Origin: Euptelea pleiosperma
Lineage: Eukaryota; Streptophyta; Magnoliopsida; Ranunculales; Eupteleaceae
DNA length: 64,000 nt
NCBI GenBank assembly: GCA_035048495.1
Contig: CM068549.1
Coordinates: forward strand, 16,897,103 to 16,961,102
Direction of reading: 5' to 3'
Positions 1 to 12,444 of the stretch are shown here, piece after piece; the first letter of the stretch is position 1, and the number at the start of each line of letters is the position of its first letter. The translations under genes and the position numbers were made by a program. The notes under the pieces were generated by a model. That model made no database searches. It worked only from the letters and a program-made list of their open reading frames with translations, and was not told the DNA's origin.

Positions 1-7
1 TTCTTAC

Positions 8-1559
8 CTTATGGCTTTTAGAAAATGCTGGAACATCTCAAGGATCAATGCATCACATTCGAGATCCAGCATCACAACACATGACCGGACCTTTGCCACA
101 GTTTCAAGAATCGAAACCCTCTTAGAATACGAGTGACTGGATGTATCAAACAATTTCTCAAATGCAGCTACGATCAGCTTAAAAATTTCCTGCACAATAA
201 AACATGAAAACAGATAAAGTCGTGCAAAATGAGAAACGTAGAAAAATGTAGAAATTGTTGTTGCAATGGAAAGCCATTAAAAGTTTAAAACTAAAAGATA
301 CTTGTCAATATGAGAACAACATTAAGCTATCCTGAACACCTTCATTTGTTCATCATCGTAAGGAGCATCTGGTGCTGTTATTCTTGTGATCTCACTTATG
401 CAAGATGCCACAGAAACTTTTACATCCATATCCGGGTGCCTCAAAAGTTCATTAGCAACCAGTGCATTCATTGAGGGACTAAGTGCATTTTGCATCGATG
501 TGGACGGTGATTGTTCCACCCTTGATAAACAACTCTCAACTTGCTAAAAAGTACACAGGCAAATATATCAGCCATTGAAGTAACCAAGAAAAAGGAGATT
601 AGTAAATGACATGAAAATACATAAATAAATAAGCCTGCAAATTTATGCCAAGAGCTCAAAAGAAGATGCATGGAGCACCAATGCTCAAGAGCAAACAGTC
701 AAGAGGACTAAGACGAAATAACAACTACATAACAAAGTTCAAATGAGAAGCTCAAACTAGCATTGAATCTTGGAATGCTCCAGAGTCTAAAGACACAGAT
801 AACGCAAAAGTTGCAGAAAAGAAATGCAGAACAGCAGTTTCTAAGCAATCTAAGCTAAAAGGGACAATTGCATAACAGCAACTAATTATTTGAAAAAAGG
901 GCAACACTTACCAGAACATTAACTGAACTCAGCAGCACAAATAAATGCCTGCGGCAATGACCTAACCAAATGTTCTATTTACCAACATGTGTTTTTCAAA
1001 AAAAGAAAGGAAGAAATTTATCCTACTAAACCAAAGCCCTAGTAAGCCACTATAAGCCATTTTTCAGTTCAACCACATTCCAGAGATGGGAGCATATACA
1101 CAATTACCAACTCTTTTTTATTAGTTGTTTTTTTTTCTTTGTTACGGAGTAGTAGGTAAGCTTGATCAATACAGTAACCTCTTGGTAGCGGTGCAAAATA
1201 TCATCCACTTCAGAGTTCAGATATGGGCACAAATCCACAATTACAAAAGTTGATCAACAAGAAGAAGAAGATGAACCAAATACCGAGGTTGTTTATCATC
1301 GATTGCAAGATACCATCTGAATAATAAAAGATAGAAAGAAATCATCCACCAAGCTGCCTTCTATCGAGTTCTTTAACTTTACCATTTTTACACTTCAGAG
1401 TTCAGACCTGACTATTTAACAAAAGATAAAATCATAAGATATCTTAAACTGATCATGTAGGAGGTAAGTTAAAAAGTCCAACCTTGTCCAAGCTTCAAAA
1501 TCATTACAGATCACGTTTCAAATAGAATATATGATTGATAACTATATATCCTCATCAAT

Positions 1560-1591
<32 letters not shown>

Positions 1592-3066
1592 CTCCCAATC
1601 AGATTAAAAACTTGTCCACCATGTCCATTCCTATAGACAAAACCGATAACTCTCTAATTCAATTATGGAAGGGGGAATTTTCAATATATGATGCCTAAGA
1701 TGCACAGACACAAACACTAGTACGGGAAATAGAAACAAGTCACTTCATTTCCCGAAATTCAGGACACGAATACAAATATGGGTATCCCATCCAATACTTT
1801 GATACCATGCCTCAGTGTTTAGCCTTTTAAGCTACACCGAAACCTAAATCCATAAAAATCAAAATTTTTAAAATTCTAATCGACCAAAATTTCAAACTTT
1901 TCGACGAAATTTCAGATATTTTCGAAATTTCGTGAAATTTCGGTTTGTCAGTTTTTTGTGAAATTTCGAACTTTTCGGTAGAAATTTCAAACTTTTCGTG
2001 AAATTTCGGTCGAAATTTCAAAATTTTCATTACTACTCTCAATTTCAAAATTTCCAAAATTTCACACGAAATTTCGACATTTCGACCGAAATTTCAGTTT
2101 CGGACCTCACTGAAATGGCAAGTGAAACCGAAATTTTAAACCTTGGCTACGTATCAATTATTTTATAATTACATAGTGCCACATGTAATGAAACTTCCAA
2201 TATTACAAAAAAAAAAAAAAAATTACTATAAGGTTTGTTGCAATATACTGGTAAAGCACACATAGAGATATTTAAGAGTTAAAAAAATAACTAAAAGTAT
2301 ATTAAGAAATTAGAAAATTGTAACATAAGTATCCTTATCAGGCACCAGTGCTGGTATTGTATCATGTGATATGAGTAAGCGCATGTATTGAGCTATCCAG
2401 GTATTGTAGCAAGGTATGATATAAAAGAGAAAATAGTATGTTAAATAGATCGCCAAAACTTCCCTAGCAAAACTCAAAATAGTCGTAAATGTTTATTCTT
2501 TCTTTTTTATTTAAACTTTCAAATTCCATTTTTCCTTTATAGTTCAGTTTAAAACTTCATATTGAACTTGATATAAGAGAATTAGGGGTTTGTCTTTTTC
2601 TAAAGACGTCGATTTGAAGAAATAACCCCAACTTTCAAGACGTATATCCTCTCGAAACCGGTAGAAATTGATCCACCGAGAGCATCCATCATAGATCAAG
2701 ATTGCAGTACTTTTGCATGTTATTTTCTCGCAAGACTGAGTCTCTCCCAACTAATTCCCAAGTCGCATAGGGCGTGACAGTCATACACTACACTTATTGA
2801 ACAAATGAGCATGTCATCCACACGAAAGCGTCAAGAACTAGAATCCTAGAGACAATATCGAACCCGTTTAACAAACCAATACAGCTAATCACCTTCAAGA
2901 ATTTAAAGAAAATATAGAGAAGCAGAACCCTAGAGAAGCTGCATGAATAAAGAAAGCTTACGTCGAGAAGAGGGAGGAGCTCTTCGATAACAGAGGGAGG
3001 ATTGAGGAGTCTGTTCCCAGCTTCCATGAGCTGGTCCTCGAGTTCTTTCTCGACAGACAACGCCAT
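8..3066 (-). CDS. PDS5: PDS5-like sister chromatid cohesion protein, N-terminal exons (gene continues beyond left edge)
   Basis: PDS5 proteins are HEAT-repeat cofactors that bind cohesin in the nucleus and control its loading, release and role in DNA repair. Three coding exons are visible on the minus strand: 2962-3066 (35 codons, starts MALSVEKELEDQL), 340-543 (68 codons) and 8-189 (60 codons plus 2 nt). All junctions are GT-AG and the phases join cleanly (0, then 0, then an open phase at the left edge). The joined protein carries blocks typical of plant PDS5 (from family knowledge): DVKVSVASCISEITRITAPD, then PYDDEQMK, then RVSILETVAKVRSCVVMLDL and ALILEMFQHFLKAIR. It looks closest to the shorter plant PDS5C/D/E type; the C-terminal half is outside the window, so the subtype and any Tudor-like tail cannot be judged. 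Intron 1 is about 2.4 kb and holds an AT microsatellite and a GAAATTTC-rich repeat; intron 2 is 150 bp. The start is the first ATG and gives the usual family N-terminus. Confidence 0.93.
1563..1592. repeat. (AT)n microsatellite in PDS5 intron 1
   Basis: About 15 uninterrupted AT dinucleotides lie inside the first intron of the PDS5-like gene. Likely length-polymorphic. Confidence 0.95.
1812..2146. repeat. GAAATTTCG-rich dispersed repeat ending TTTTAAACCTTGG
   Basis: A block built from many near-palindromic GAAATTTCG / CGAAATTTC words on both strands. It ends in TTTTAAACCTTGG, the reverse complement of the CCAAGGTTTAAAA end seen on other MITE-like repeats here (3660, 45927). It lies in PDS5 intron 1. 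The left boundary is unclear. Confidence 0.5.
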
Positions 3067-3600
3067 TTCTTCTCGCTTTCAGATCCTCGAAGTTGCTTCA
3101 AGTTCTACTGAAACTTACAACATTTCAAACCCTAAAAACAAAACCCTAGAACCAATAACAGTCCCAGCTAGGGTCAAAACAGAGGAACGACAACAAAATC
3201 TAGGGTTTTTGCAGGATAGAAGGAAGAAAAAAAAACACGTATAGACGAACATTAACGGTGTTTGGACAAGTTTCTGAGTATTTGCGCGAACCTGGTTTTC
3301 GACGAAAAAATGAGTTTTGCTTTCGCCTCTCTGTCTCGCTCTGTTTTCAATATTTCGCTCTTTTCGTTCGTTCCCTCGCTTTGTTGTTGTAGAAGAAATC
3401 AAGAAATAAATAAGAGGGAGAAAATTCGAGTTATTGAAGCGTTTTAAATAGAATCCAGGGATCCGTTCGGATTCTGCCCGGTTTATGGATTTTAGCTCAA
3501 CATTTTCTTCGAATCCGCTTTCTCTTTCCGTAGCTTTCGGTTCTGAGGGGGGGCACCTGGTGCGGTTGATATAGGGTTTAGATGAGACCCGACCCGATTA
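3067..3600 (-). promoter_or_regulatory. PDS5 5' leader and promoter region with telobox-like motifs
   Basis: The sequence upstream of the PDS5-like ATG contains several AAACCCTA / TAGGGTTT words (around 3128, 3145 and 3201). These are teloboxes, a known element of plant cell-cycle and ribosomal gene promoters and leaders. No certain TATA box is seen; a CTATTTAAAA-like word lies near 3443-3452 when read on the minus strand. Confidence 0.5.
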
Positions 3601-3659
3601 TGCCATTTCTGCATTTCAGTCATCGCATGAAGTTACTGATATGCCCTTTGACTTTAGAG

Positions 3660-4011
3660 CCAAGGTTTAAAAGTGGCCATTTTTACGGTATAACGGACTG
3701 GGGTGTTACCCTTTTCCGTTATAACTGATTGTAACGCTCATTGGCAGAAATTGAAAATAACAGGAAAATAACAGAAAATAATGGAAAAAATGGCATTAAA
3801 ATTCAAATTTCAACTTTTCAATAAAAAAAATAACTGGCATTTTTGTACAATTTTTCTCAAAAAATTACGGTCGTTATTTTTGCTATAACAGAAAATGATG
3901 GCCGTTGTAACAAAAATAACGGGCATTGTTTTCTGAGTGTTAAAACGGTACATAAGATAATAAGATAACGGGGGAGGTCCAAATCCGTTATAACAGCGTT
4001 TTTAAACCATG
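3660..4011. mobile_element. MITE-like element with CCAAGGTTTAAAA / TTTTTAAACCATG ends
   Basis: A 352-bp non-coding block starts CCAAGGTTTAAAAG and ends TTTTTAAACCATG. Its subterminal zone is rich in AACGG/CCGTT words (ACGGTATAACGG, CGTTATAACAG). Related blocks lie at 6175, 8476 and 45927. The terminal inverted repeat and lack of coding potential fit a non-autonomous DNA transposon; the superfamily is not assigned. Confidence 0.6.
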
Positions 4012-4039
4012 TTTAGACATCTCTCGGTGTGCATGCCCT

Positions 4040-5960
4040 CAGGTCCCAGGAGTGTAAATTATTTTGTGGACCATTTTTCTGTGAAGAGATGTGAAACACA
4101 TAAAAACGCACCACCTTGCACAATCTTTCTAGACCACTCACCAATGAATGAATGGTCCACCACTTGATGGATTCGAACAATTTTCATCAGGTGATTTCTA
4201 GTCATTGGATTTGAACATTATGCTCAAATTCAATGGCTATCAATCATCAATCAGGCTGATTTTTAGTGTGTTGCTCAATCAAGTGGTGGGCCAACATTCA
4301 TGAGTCAGTGGCCCGAAAGACTGTCCCAAGTGGTGCATTTTTATGTCCTCCACATAGAAAAAGGGTCCAAATAAAAAATTTACTCCCTCTTGATCATATT
4401 ATTTTTTTTGTTTGGGTGGGACCTTGGATCTGAGGGGGTGTTTGGTTGCAGCTATCAGTTTTGTAGTCATATTATTTTTTTTGTTTGGGTGGGACCTTGG
4501 ATCTGAGGCGGTGTTTGGTTGCAGCTATCAGTTTTGTAGCACCCCAAGAAGAGGTTATAAATTATTTTCGGCTTTTGAAATGTGTGGATACTAGGGTAGT
4601 GCTACTCGAAAAAAAACCGTCCAAGGCTTCATCTTGTTTTTTTTTCCAAGGTGAGTGGATGCCTTTTCCTACTTTCATGGGTACTGATAGCATTCTTTAT
4701 GATGTGGAAAACGCATCCTCCATTAAAATCCAAAAACAAAAAACAAAAAAGCCCCTTTTTAAGCTCTTTAGGGGTCCGTCGTCAACGCTAAGATGGACCA
4801 CAATATGAGCCACGTGGCATACTCTTAGAGATCAAGCTGACCGTATGAATGTTGTTTGGCCCAACCCTAGGTAGCCTGATTAGTAATTTCTAAGTGTTGG
4901 ATTGGAGTCGTTTTCATGGGTTGATTTTTAACAGTGAAATTAGAGCATTATTTGGGGTACAAAGATCCAAAGATTTGAAATCATTAATCAGGCTCCGTTT
5001 TGGTATGTAGGTCCACTTATGGATGGGTCAAACATCAGTGGAATTTCGATGTAGAAGGCTCTCGTTGGCCTACATAGCTCATTTTTTGGGCCCACCGACC
5101 ACATGGATGTTGAGTCCACCCCTTTTTGCTTTATGATTTCTAGCTGTTGGATTTTGTACCCAAAAAAATGCTTAAATCCAATAGCTGGAATCAATCCTAA
5201 AAAAGTTCTAAAATCAATGGTTAAAAGATAACCAATCAGACTGATGTTCGGTATTTATATCCACTGAAAGGTGGGGCTAAACATCCAGGCCCAAAGTCCT
5301 CTGCATCTAAAAAAATTTCTACAGTTTTGACTTTCAGAGGTGTATGTGGCAAATAAAGAAGCGTGAAAGTCGGGCAACTACCAACTCCTTGAGAGTTCGG
5401 ATCATGTACACCAAGGAGTTGGATAGTTACCTGACTCCCGGGTTTCATTGTTTACCACGTACTCTTTTTAAATTTAGGTTTTTTAGTCTGTAAACTTGGA
5501 TCCAACCAAGAAATGTAACAATCGGGAGGAGTAAATCTTTGATGACGGACATCCATTATCGGACCACAGTATGAGTATGAGCCATGTGGCACGCTCTTAG
5601 AGAGTACTGACCACATGGACGTTTGGCCCATCCCAGGTGGACCTAAAGACCAAAAATCAACCTGATTAGTGATTTCTTATTGTTGGATTAGAGTCTTTTT
5701 CATGGGTTTATTTTTAATCGTTGGATTCAAGCATTACTTTGGTTACACATATCCAAAGGTTAGAAATCACTAATCAGGCTATTTTTGGTGAGCCAAACAT
5801 CCATACGGTTAGTAGTCTCTAGGAGTGCGGTACGTGTCTCGTACGCTCCGTCATTGACGTTGATGACGTCCGTCACTCCAATAGTGAGAATTAGGCTAGC
5901 GCACTCCCTATTTTTGACATTAAGATTGCTTCTAACAGTTTTCAAACGTTGCATTTATTG
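4040..5960. repeat. Cluster of palindromic dispersed repeats (GATTAGTGATTTCTAGC / ATCAGGCTGATTTTTGG family)
   Basis: Several partly overlapping copies of a family built from two mirrored halves. One half reads ...CCGTATGGATGTTTGGCCCA ... CTGATTAGTGATTTCTAG ... TTGGATT; the other is its complement, ...AATCCAA ... AATCAGGCTGATTTTTGG ... ACATCCATACGGTCAGT. Copies recur throughout the window (15.7-17.1, 25.0-25.9, 29.3-29.9, 31.6, 32.8-33.5, 42.3, 51.7-52.4 and 63.5-64.0 kb). Open frames through it are short and unrelated to known proteins. Probably a foldback MITE family. Confidence 0.6.
4394..4539. repeat. 73-bp direct tandem duplication
   Basis: Units 4394-4466 and 4467-4539 differ at a single base (GAGGGGG versus GAGGCGG), which implies a recent duplication. 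The unit contains a T-rich tract and GTTTGGGTGGGACCTTGG. Confidence 0.9.
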
Positions 5961-6174
5961 CAAAGTTTAAGACTATTTTCTAGTCTTACATGTGGGGTAC
6001 GTGCATGAAGTGTCCACAGTCCATCTCTTAGGTCATAAATCAACAGAACAAGTTGATCCTAGCACATCGTGATCAGACATCTACCACTATAATTTGAATA
6101 AACAAAAATTAAATCACAAATGGTACAAGCATTTCTTTTTCAATATTTAATTAGAACTTAGGATCAAGGTTTAG

Positions 6175-6473
6175 AGGAGGCCGTGGCCGTTTTAACGGTA
6201 TAATGGACTGGCCGGGGGCGTTACCGTTAAAACCGATTGTAACGGACAGGGGCAAAAATGGAATTTAATGGATTTTGACAGAAAAAAAACAGAAAAAATG
6301 GCGCTGAAATTCAAAATTTGAATTTAAATTTCAAATTTTGAAAAGCGAAAAAAATGGAATTTAACTGAAAAATAACAGATTTTAACGGCTGTTAATTTCT
6401 AAGCGTCATAACGGTTTTTAACGTAATGGGCTTGGGGCAGTACGGTTTAAACGGCCATTAAAACCGTTTAAGC
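6175..6473. mobile_element. MITE-like element related to the one at 3660
   Basis: Begins CAAGGTTTAGAGGAGG, contains ACGGTATAATGGACTGG and TAACGG words, and ends near AAAACCGTTTAAG. Same composition and layout as the 3660 and 8476 copies; the ends are more degraded. Confidence 0.5.
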
Positions 6474-6495
6474 AGATATTAGGTCATTTTGGCAT

Positions 6496-6645
6496 AGGGC
6501 ATATTGTAGTTTGCACCCACTAAATGTCAATTTTCAAAGTCCTATTAGCAAATTTTCATATAATATGAATAGGGCATATTGTAGTGTGGACCCACTAAAT
6601 GTCAATTTCCAAAGTCCTATCAGCAGATTTTCATTAATTATGAGA
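6496..6645. repeat. 75-bp direct tandem duplication
   Basis: Two adjacent units (6496-6570 and 6571-6645), each beginning AGGGCATATTGTAGT and containing CCCACTAAATGTCAATTT. They differ at about ten positions, so the duplication is older than the one at 4394. Confidence 0.85.
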
Positions 6646-8475
6646 TTAATTCACAGATTTATCGTATTTTTACAAAAAATGTAGGGAAAGATAAGCGTTT
6701 TCTTAAATAACAGTTTAATACGCGTTTTACATTCTTTTTGAAATATACAACTCTATTTCCCATGTTGCAATTGGGTTTGTTTAAAACCCAATATCCCTCT
6801 ATTTCCCACCCTATCATAGTGAACATGTGACTCAATTGGACAATCTCAACCATTCTTTTCATTCCACATTTTAGCAGATCCAAGGAAATTACAAATCATA
6901 TGGTTGCAATAAGTTGGATGTGTCGTGAGATCCAGGGGAAATGTAAGAGTATACCAAACTTTTCAAGGGAAATTAATTCTACACGAATATTCCTCGTACT
7001 ATGCCTTTGCAATACTCATATGTTTGACAAAAATTTTATTATACTTTTTTAATGTCACAATCAATTTCTACTTGAAATTTTTAGTCTCTATGACAAATTG
7101 CTTATAAGGCTCAAAACCCACTTCTTAGAAATGAACTCTAAGAAAAAAAAAAAACAAATGGCATATTCGATAGCTAGGTTTAAGATAAAATAATGCTCGA
7201 GAAATGAATCCAGAACTTCGAATTCCCATTGAAAACCCATCTACTACTCACAAAGTTCAACAATGTCCTACCAAAAAGTGATACATAAGTTAAACTTCAA
7301 TGGCGTATACCGAAGGGAAATCCTGTCAAGTAGGGACTGGTTTAACCATTAGGGATGGTAATGTTTGGCAGTTGGTTCAAACCACTCGGAAGAGAGAGAC
7401 ACTCGGGATTTGCAGCTCATTAAAGCATCTATAAGGCAAAAGAGTTGCAAACTAATGAGTTAGAAATGTAGGGAGATGCACTGATGCAAAAGTGATCACA
7501 GATACTTAAAACATGACAATGGCTCGAACTTGCCTATGTTCTTTTTTATGCAGTTGCTATTCTTAAAAAAATTATTATAGTTCTACAAACCATTTTAGTA
7601 TGAAGGCAAATCAAGTGACTCGTTTGATGGCTCAAATCTCAATGGGCCACTAGCAATGATTGTCAATGGTTTTGGAAGCATAATCCTCCTCAATTCCTCC
7701 ATGATGTCATAGAATAAGAAGCTCATAATTTAATTGACACTAGTGATTTTTAACAAATATTTCTATTTTATTTTTCAAAAAGAAAAACTTATACGCCAAA
7801 TTATAGATGGCACAAGCTTAAGGTGAATTTGTTGATTTCTCCATATAAACAATGATGTTTTAAATAAGCTGTCCTCTCTCTTTCTCTCTCTCTTTTTAAT
7901 AAAAAAAAGATGAAAAGTACAATTTATTATCGGTATTATCATGCTATAATTGTACAAGTTAATGTCATTCAAAGGGTGCACATGCCAATCCGAACTATAT
8001 AATAAATGAAACTCATGGAAGAAACCTATAAGGTTAAGATATGTCTCGATCATTTAATATTGACTACGGGAAAATAGACTTTCTTTCTAAAGTAATGTTA
8101 TTGTTATTTATGATCTTCTAAGAAAATTTAAATAATATGAAGGCTAAAATCATTTAATTGAGTTAATAAAAAAATAACATATTCAGAAAAATGAGTGTAA
8201 TCGTGATGGAGATATTAAGATGGTGGTAGTCCCATGATGGTTCGTTTCAGTTTGTTTTCTTTATTTGGCCTTTGTCACATCTAGTAATTTTGCTTTTCCA
8301 ATGTCTATGGTACGGGGATCTAGAATTTCATCTAAGATGACTTTCTTTGCTTAGACGGTGTCTTTGAACAAGATTTTTGTCACTCCCTAATTTTCAACAA
8401 AGAAATAGAGAGTAAACTACTAACCTGCCTAATCTCCTATCCATACGAAAACCAGGTTCCAAAGCTATAATGATA
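6646..8475. other. Unassigned AT-rich intergenic DNA
   Basis: No gene, transposon end or conserved protein fragment was recognised. A short CT-rich microsatellite lies at about 7866-7893. Confidence 0.5.
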
Positions 8476-8812
8476 CCAAAGGTTTAAAAGATGTCATTAT
8501 AACAGATTGGGGGAATTATAGTTTTCTGTTGAAACGAATTGTAACGGACATGGGCAAAAATGGAAAAAATAAAAAATAATTGAAAATAACAAAAGATAGA
8601 AAAATGGCATTGAAATTCAAATTTTGAATTTTAAAAATGAAAAAAAGGGAGTAACTACCATTTTTTACACATTTTTCAGAAAATAATGGTCGTTAAATAA
8701 AAATAACATCCATTATTTTCTAAGAGTCAAAATGGTTCATAACGCAATAGTCTTTGGGCATTACCATTTTAACGGTCGTTAAATTCGTTAAAATGACATT
8801 ATTTTAAACCAT
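8476..8812. mobile_element. MITE-like element (third copy of the 3660 family)
   Basis: Begins CCAAAGGTTTAAAAG and ends ATTTTAAACCATG, with internal TAACAGATTGGGGG and AACGGTCGTTAAA words. ATGATA occurs on both sides and may be a remnant target duplication. Confidence 0.55.
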
Positions 8813-10150
8813 GATGATAACTTCAGACTTTGGTAAGCAACGAAAATAAGATCCTATATCTTCATTTAGTTGAGCTATTAATTATTAACAATCCAAAAAG
8901 AAATAATTCTATTAAATTTTCAAACAGCTATTCTTTTCATATATAGAAGAGAAGATATGAAAATAAACAGTCCAAATATGATAATATACATATAATTGTT
9001 TGTATAATAAAATAGTATTACAGTGATCCAAAAGTATCAAAATATGACAAAAACAAAAGTACTATATATCTCTGCATAATTGAATCATCTCTACACCAAA
9101 AGACCTACATATATACCAATGCTACTCTAGAACCTCCTAATCATCAACAAACTCTAAACCAAGATCCTCATCAGTTATTGGGCTCGTTAGGTACTCTGAG
9201 TGTTTTATACGAAATTTGAAAGTGGAGGAGTCGAGGTGAGCTTTTGGTGAAAAGCCCAATAATAATGGTTTAAATCACTACACAATTTTATTTCAAGAAA
9301 GCATCTGATTAAATAGAAATCATAAATCATATAACAATAATATGAAGTCTAGTGACATTCCATTACTATACTTTGAAATGAAATAAAATTTGAATATTAA
9401 AATAATAATATTATACTAGAATCTGAAGTTAGACAAACAACATAAATAATCTTCTAAATCACAATCTCAAAGCTTCTAACATTTTTACCATTAAAATATA
9501 GATAACAATTAATGATGATGCAAAATTTGTAGAGAGCTATTTTAGGTTATTACCAATTTATCTACCCTGGTGAAGGCATTGTTCTAATAATTCATCGATG
9601 TTAAATACTATTAGTAGACTTTTTGTGCGGACCAGTTGGTATTCTACCTATCTTGATTATTTGACCTAAAAGATGTCATTGACGCACTTTTAATTCATCC
9701 GGCTTAGATTAGACGTACCCTATATTTCCAACTTAAATTGTTATTAGACTTAATTATCACATCGGTCAAACATTTGACAATTGTAGAAATTTTATGGATC
9801 AGAAGAAAGTCTAAGGCAGAGTTCGATCATGCCCCCACATCTACTGTTTATTAGGCGTGCAATGTAACCCTCGGCTAATCTCCGTAAAAATGCATTATAA
9901 TATGTTCCTCAGAAGAAATCAAAACTCTAAGATAACTACTCATATCCACATCAATGGTCCAGATTTGTTTGTTTCTAAATTATTTTTTCAATTTTTTACA
10001 TTTTTGCGCGTCCATTTCTACCGCTCATTCTATTTTCACCCGACTAACCTGAGAGGCTCCTCTTTCTCTCACCGAAGAAGGCTCTCACAATGGTGGTGAA
10101 CATAAACTCTCTTTCTCTCAACTTGGGGGTTTGATCCCCATTAATTTTTT
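8813..10150. other. Unassigned AT-rich intergenic DNA
   Basis: No coding exon, RNA gene or transposon end was recognised. An open frame of 80 codons at 9857-10099 has no recognisable protein features. Confidence 0.45.
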
Positions 10151-10562
10151 AGGAACCCTTCGATCAAATCCCCGATCATCAATCGACTGTGGTGTTTAGA
10201 TCTCTTTCGATTTCTTCATTTTTTTTGTGTTTCAATATATCCCTGATTTCTAGGTTTTTTTTATATTCATTCGTTTTGGCCATCTTCTTCTAGTGCAACT
10301 TCATTAACGCCACTTCCTCTGGCAGCTCGGCCACCCATGAAATCACAACCATCTTCGTCGATCGATTTGGGGTTTTTATTTTTATTTTTATTTTTGAGGA
10401 ACCCTTCGATCGAATCCCTGATCATCGACAATGGTGTTTAGATCTCCTTTGATTTCTTCATTTTTTTTAGGTTTCAATGTATCCCTAATTTCTAGGTTGT
10501 TAGGTTTTTTTAGATCTCTTTGTTTTGGCCATCTTCTTCTACTACAACTTCATTATCACCAA
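10151..10562. repeat. Roughly 246-bp direct duplication
   Basis: AGGAACCCTTCGAT at 10151 recurs at 10397. It is followed in both copies by ...GGTGTTTAGATCTC..., ...GATTTCTTCATTTTTTTT..., and then ...CCATCTTCTTCTA...CAACTTCATTA. The second unit is shorter and diverged. Confidence 0.75.
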
Positions 10563-12444
10563 TGGTGGTGCAGATTCATCTCCCTCTACATTCTGATTTA
10601 GATATTAATAGAGCTAAAACATGGAATTAGTAGATCTTTTTAATTATGATTTTAATGTATGTTTATCTTTGAAGCAAAGCGATAACCTTAGAACAAAAGG
10701 ATAGTGCTCCAAACGTAATCTCTTTCTCTTTCTCTATCTCTCTCTCTACAGGTGTGGGTGTGTTGTGGATTAACGGATTTTATTTTGAGTGCTATAAATC
10801 TTTATGCAAGTTGTTTATTATTATGTGATTAAAAATTTGTTTAGACAAAAAGAAGCAGAAACATATGTCCCTGAACTGGAACAAGATACGGCATATCCAT
10901 TATCATGGAAGATATCGGAAACTCTTGCATTTTGAACCTATCTCAGGTGGTTGAGCGTGGATCAAGAACATTGCTTCTTACTGTGTAATTCAATGGATGT
11001 GAGGTATAACTTTTAAACTTTTGTGATTGTTATATTTGTAGGGTATGTTCTAAACATGTGCTAAATACCATATGCAAAAAAAAAAGCTTCCAAATACATG
11101 GTTGGTTATGTTTCCAAATACATGGTTCTATGATCCGAAAATACGTTGGATCAGTTTGGATCTAAGACTCGTATCAAATACATTGCTTCTTGCTGCGTAA
11201 TTCCATGTATGTGAGGTATAAATTTTTAACTTCTGTGATTGTTATATTTGCAGGGTATATATAGTTTTGTGATCCAATAAGCTATTTGAACAACTTTGGA
11301 TTAACTTTGATTGTAGGCCACCAACAAGCTTCTATTGGCTAATACATACACCTATATTTGCATCTCAACAAACTTTTACTCTATATTTCACTGTTAAACT
11401 TGCAATTAGTTTTGTTTCTTCTTCCTTAGCATAATGTAGGTACCAAACTACTTACAAATGTTCTTGATCTAATGTGCAATTTCTATCAAGTGTCGGACGA
11501 TAGGAGTAAGTAGATTCTGATGAAATTTTATTTGGGAATGAGCAGGTCTGTGACCATGCCCTTAGTAGATTGAAGAGTAAAATTGAACTTATGTTTGTAA
11601 CGAATGGCTATAACAAGGTGGTAGTAGTGCCCCATTGCATGGGGGTGCTCTAATTCCTCCTCCTATAGGAAGTGGTGGTGGTCCAGGGTGGCGTTTCTTG
11701 GTGTCCCGAAGGTAGTTAGTGGCATATTTTCTGCAGAGACCAAGGATATTGCTTTTTTCAGGTTAGCCTTTTCATCTTTGCCCACATTAACCAAGATTGG
11801 ACTAACATAAAGCTCATGTTTAGGACTCATATTGCATTTAGTGACTACAAAGAACTCACACTAGAATTTGCTTTTGAAGTGTTCAGGAATACAAGGATTA
11901 AGTTAACTTTGTACAGTTGAATGGGTGGATCTAGACACTACCAATTTGAGGCAGGAAACTTTGTTAATGTGATTTAAGATTAAACTTTGAGAGATTAAGA
12001 TGTCCTATAGTCTGCTTCATGTATTTAATTGAACAGGGTTTCTTGGTTTGTGCAGAGCTATGGCTCCTAGAATCTTAGATTCGGATATTCTCGGGCTTCA
12101 AACTCTAGAGCAAGTAATGCGGGTATCTCGCACATAATTTGGATAATGTATCGTTGGTGCCAAAAGGAGGAGAGGCAATTTGATTGGTCCCCTGAAGAAG
12201 GGTACGATTGTGATCCTGTGAAGAAAAAACACTTGCATGCCTCTTTGGGTTACCAATCCGTGTCGACCAATGCAAGTCATGGAAAGCTAGGTTTTAGAGT
12301 AGAGGAGCCTCGATATCATTTGGGAAGGCAACATCACAATTACCATCTTTTGAGATACAAGCTTTTGATTCCAAGATATCTCTTTTTTGTCTGTTGTTCT
12401 GTACAAGTGATTATGCTACCAATTGTGAATGGATAGGAAATTAA
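10563..12444. other. Unassigned intergenic DNA with an internal ~200-bp-spaced repeat
   Basis: A segment containing CATTGCTTCTTACTGTGTAA near 10970 recurs diverged near 11180 (CATTGCTTCTTGCTGCGTAA), each followed by GTGATTGTTATATTTG(T/C)AGGGTAT. No protein homology was recognised in the short open frames at 12146-12436. It could be a decayed transposon or transcribed non-coding DNA. Confidence 0.4.

Noticed and set aside
3126..3210. Interstitial telomere repeat from AAACCCTA words
   Set aside because: Only separate single copies occur, in the leader of the PDS5-like gene; they fit telobox promoter elements better than a telomere remnant.
12146..12436. Possible small gene at 12.1-12.4 kb
   Set aside because: A single short frame without recognised domain or exon context, running up to a transposon end.
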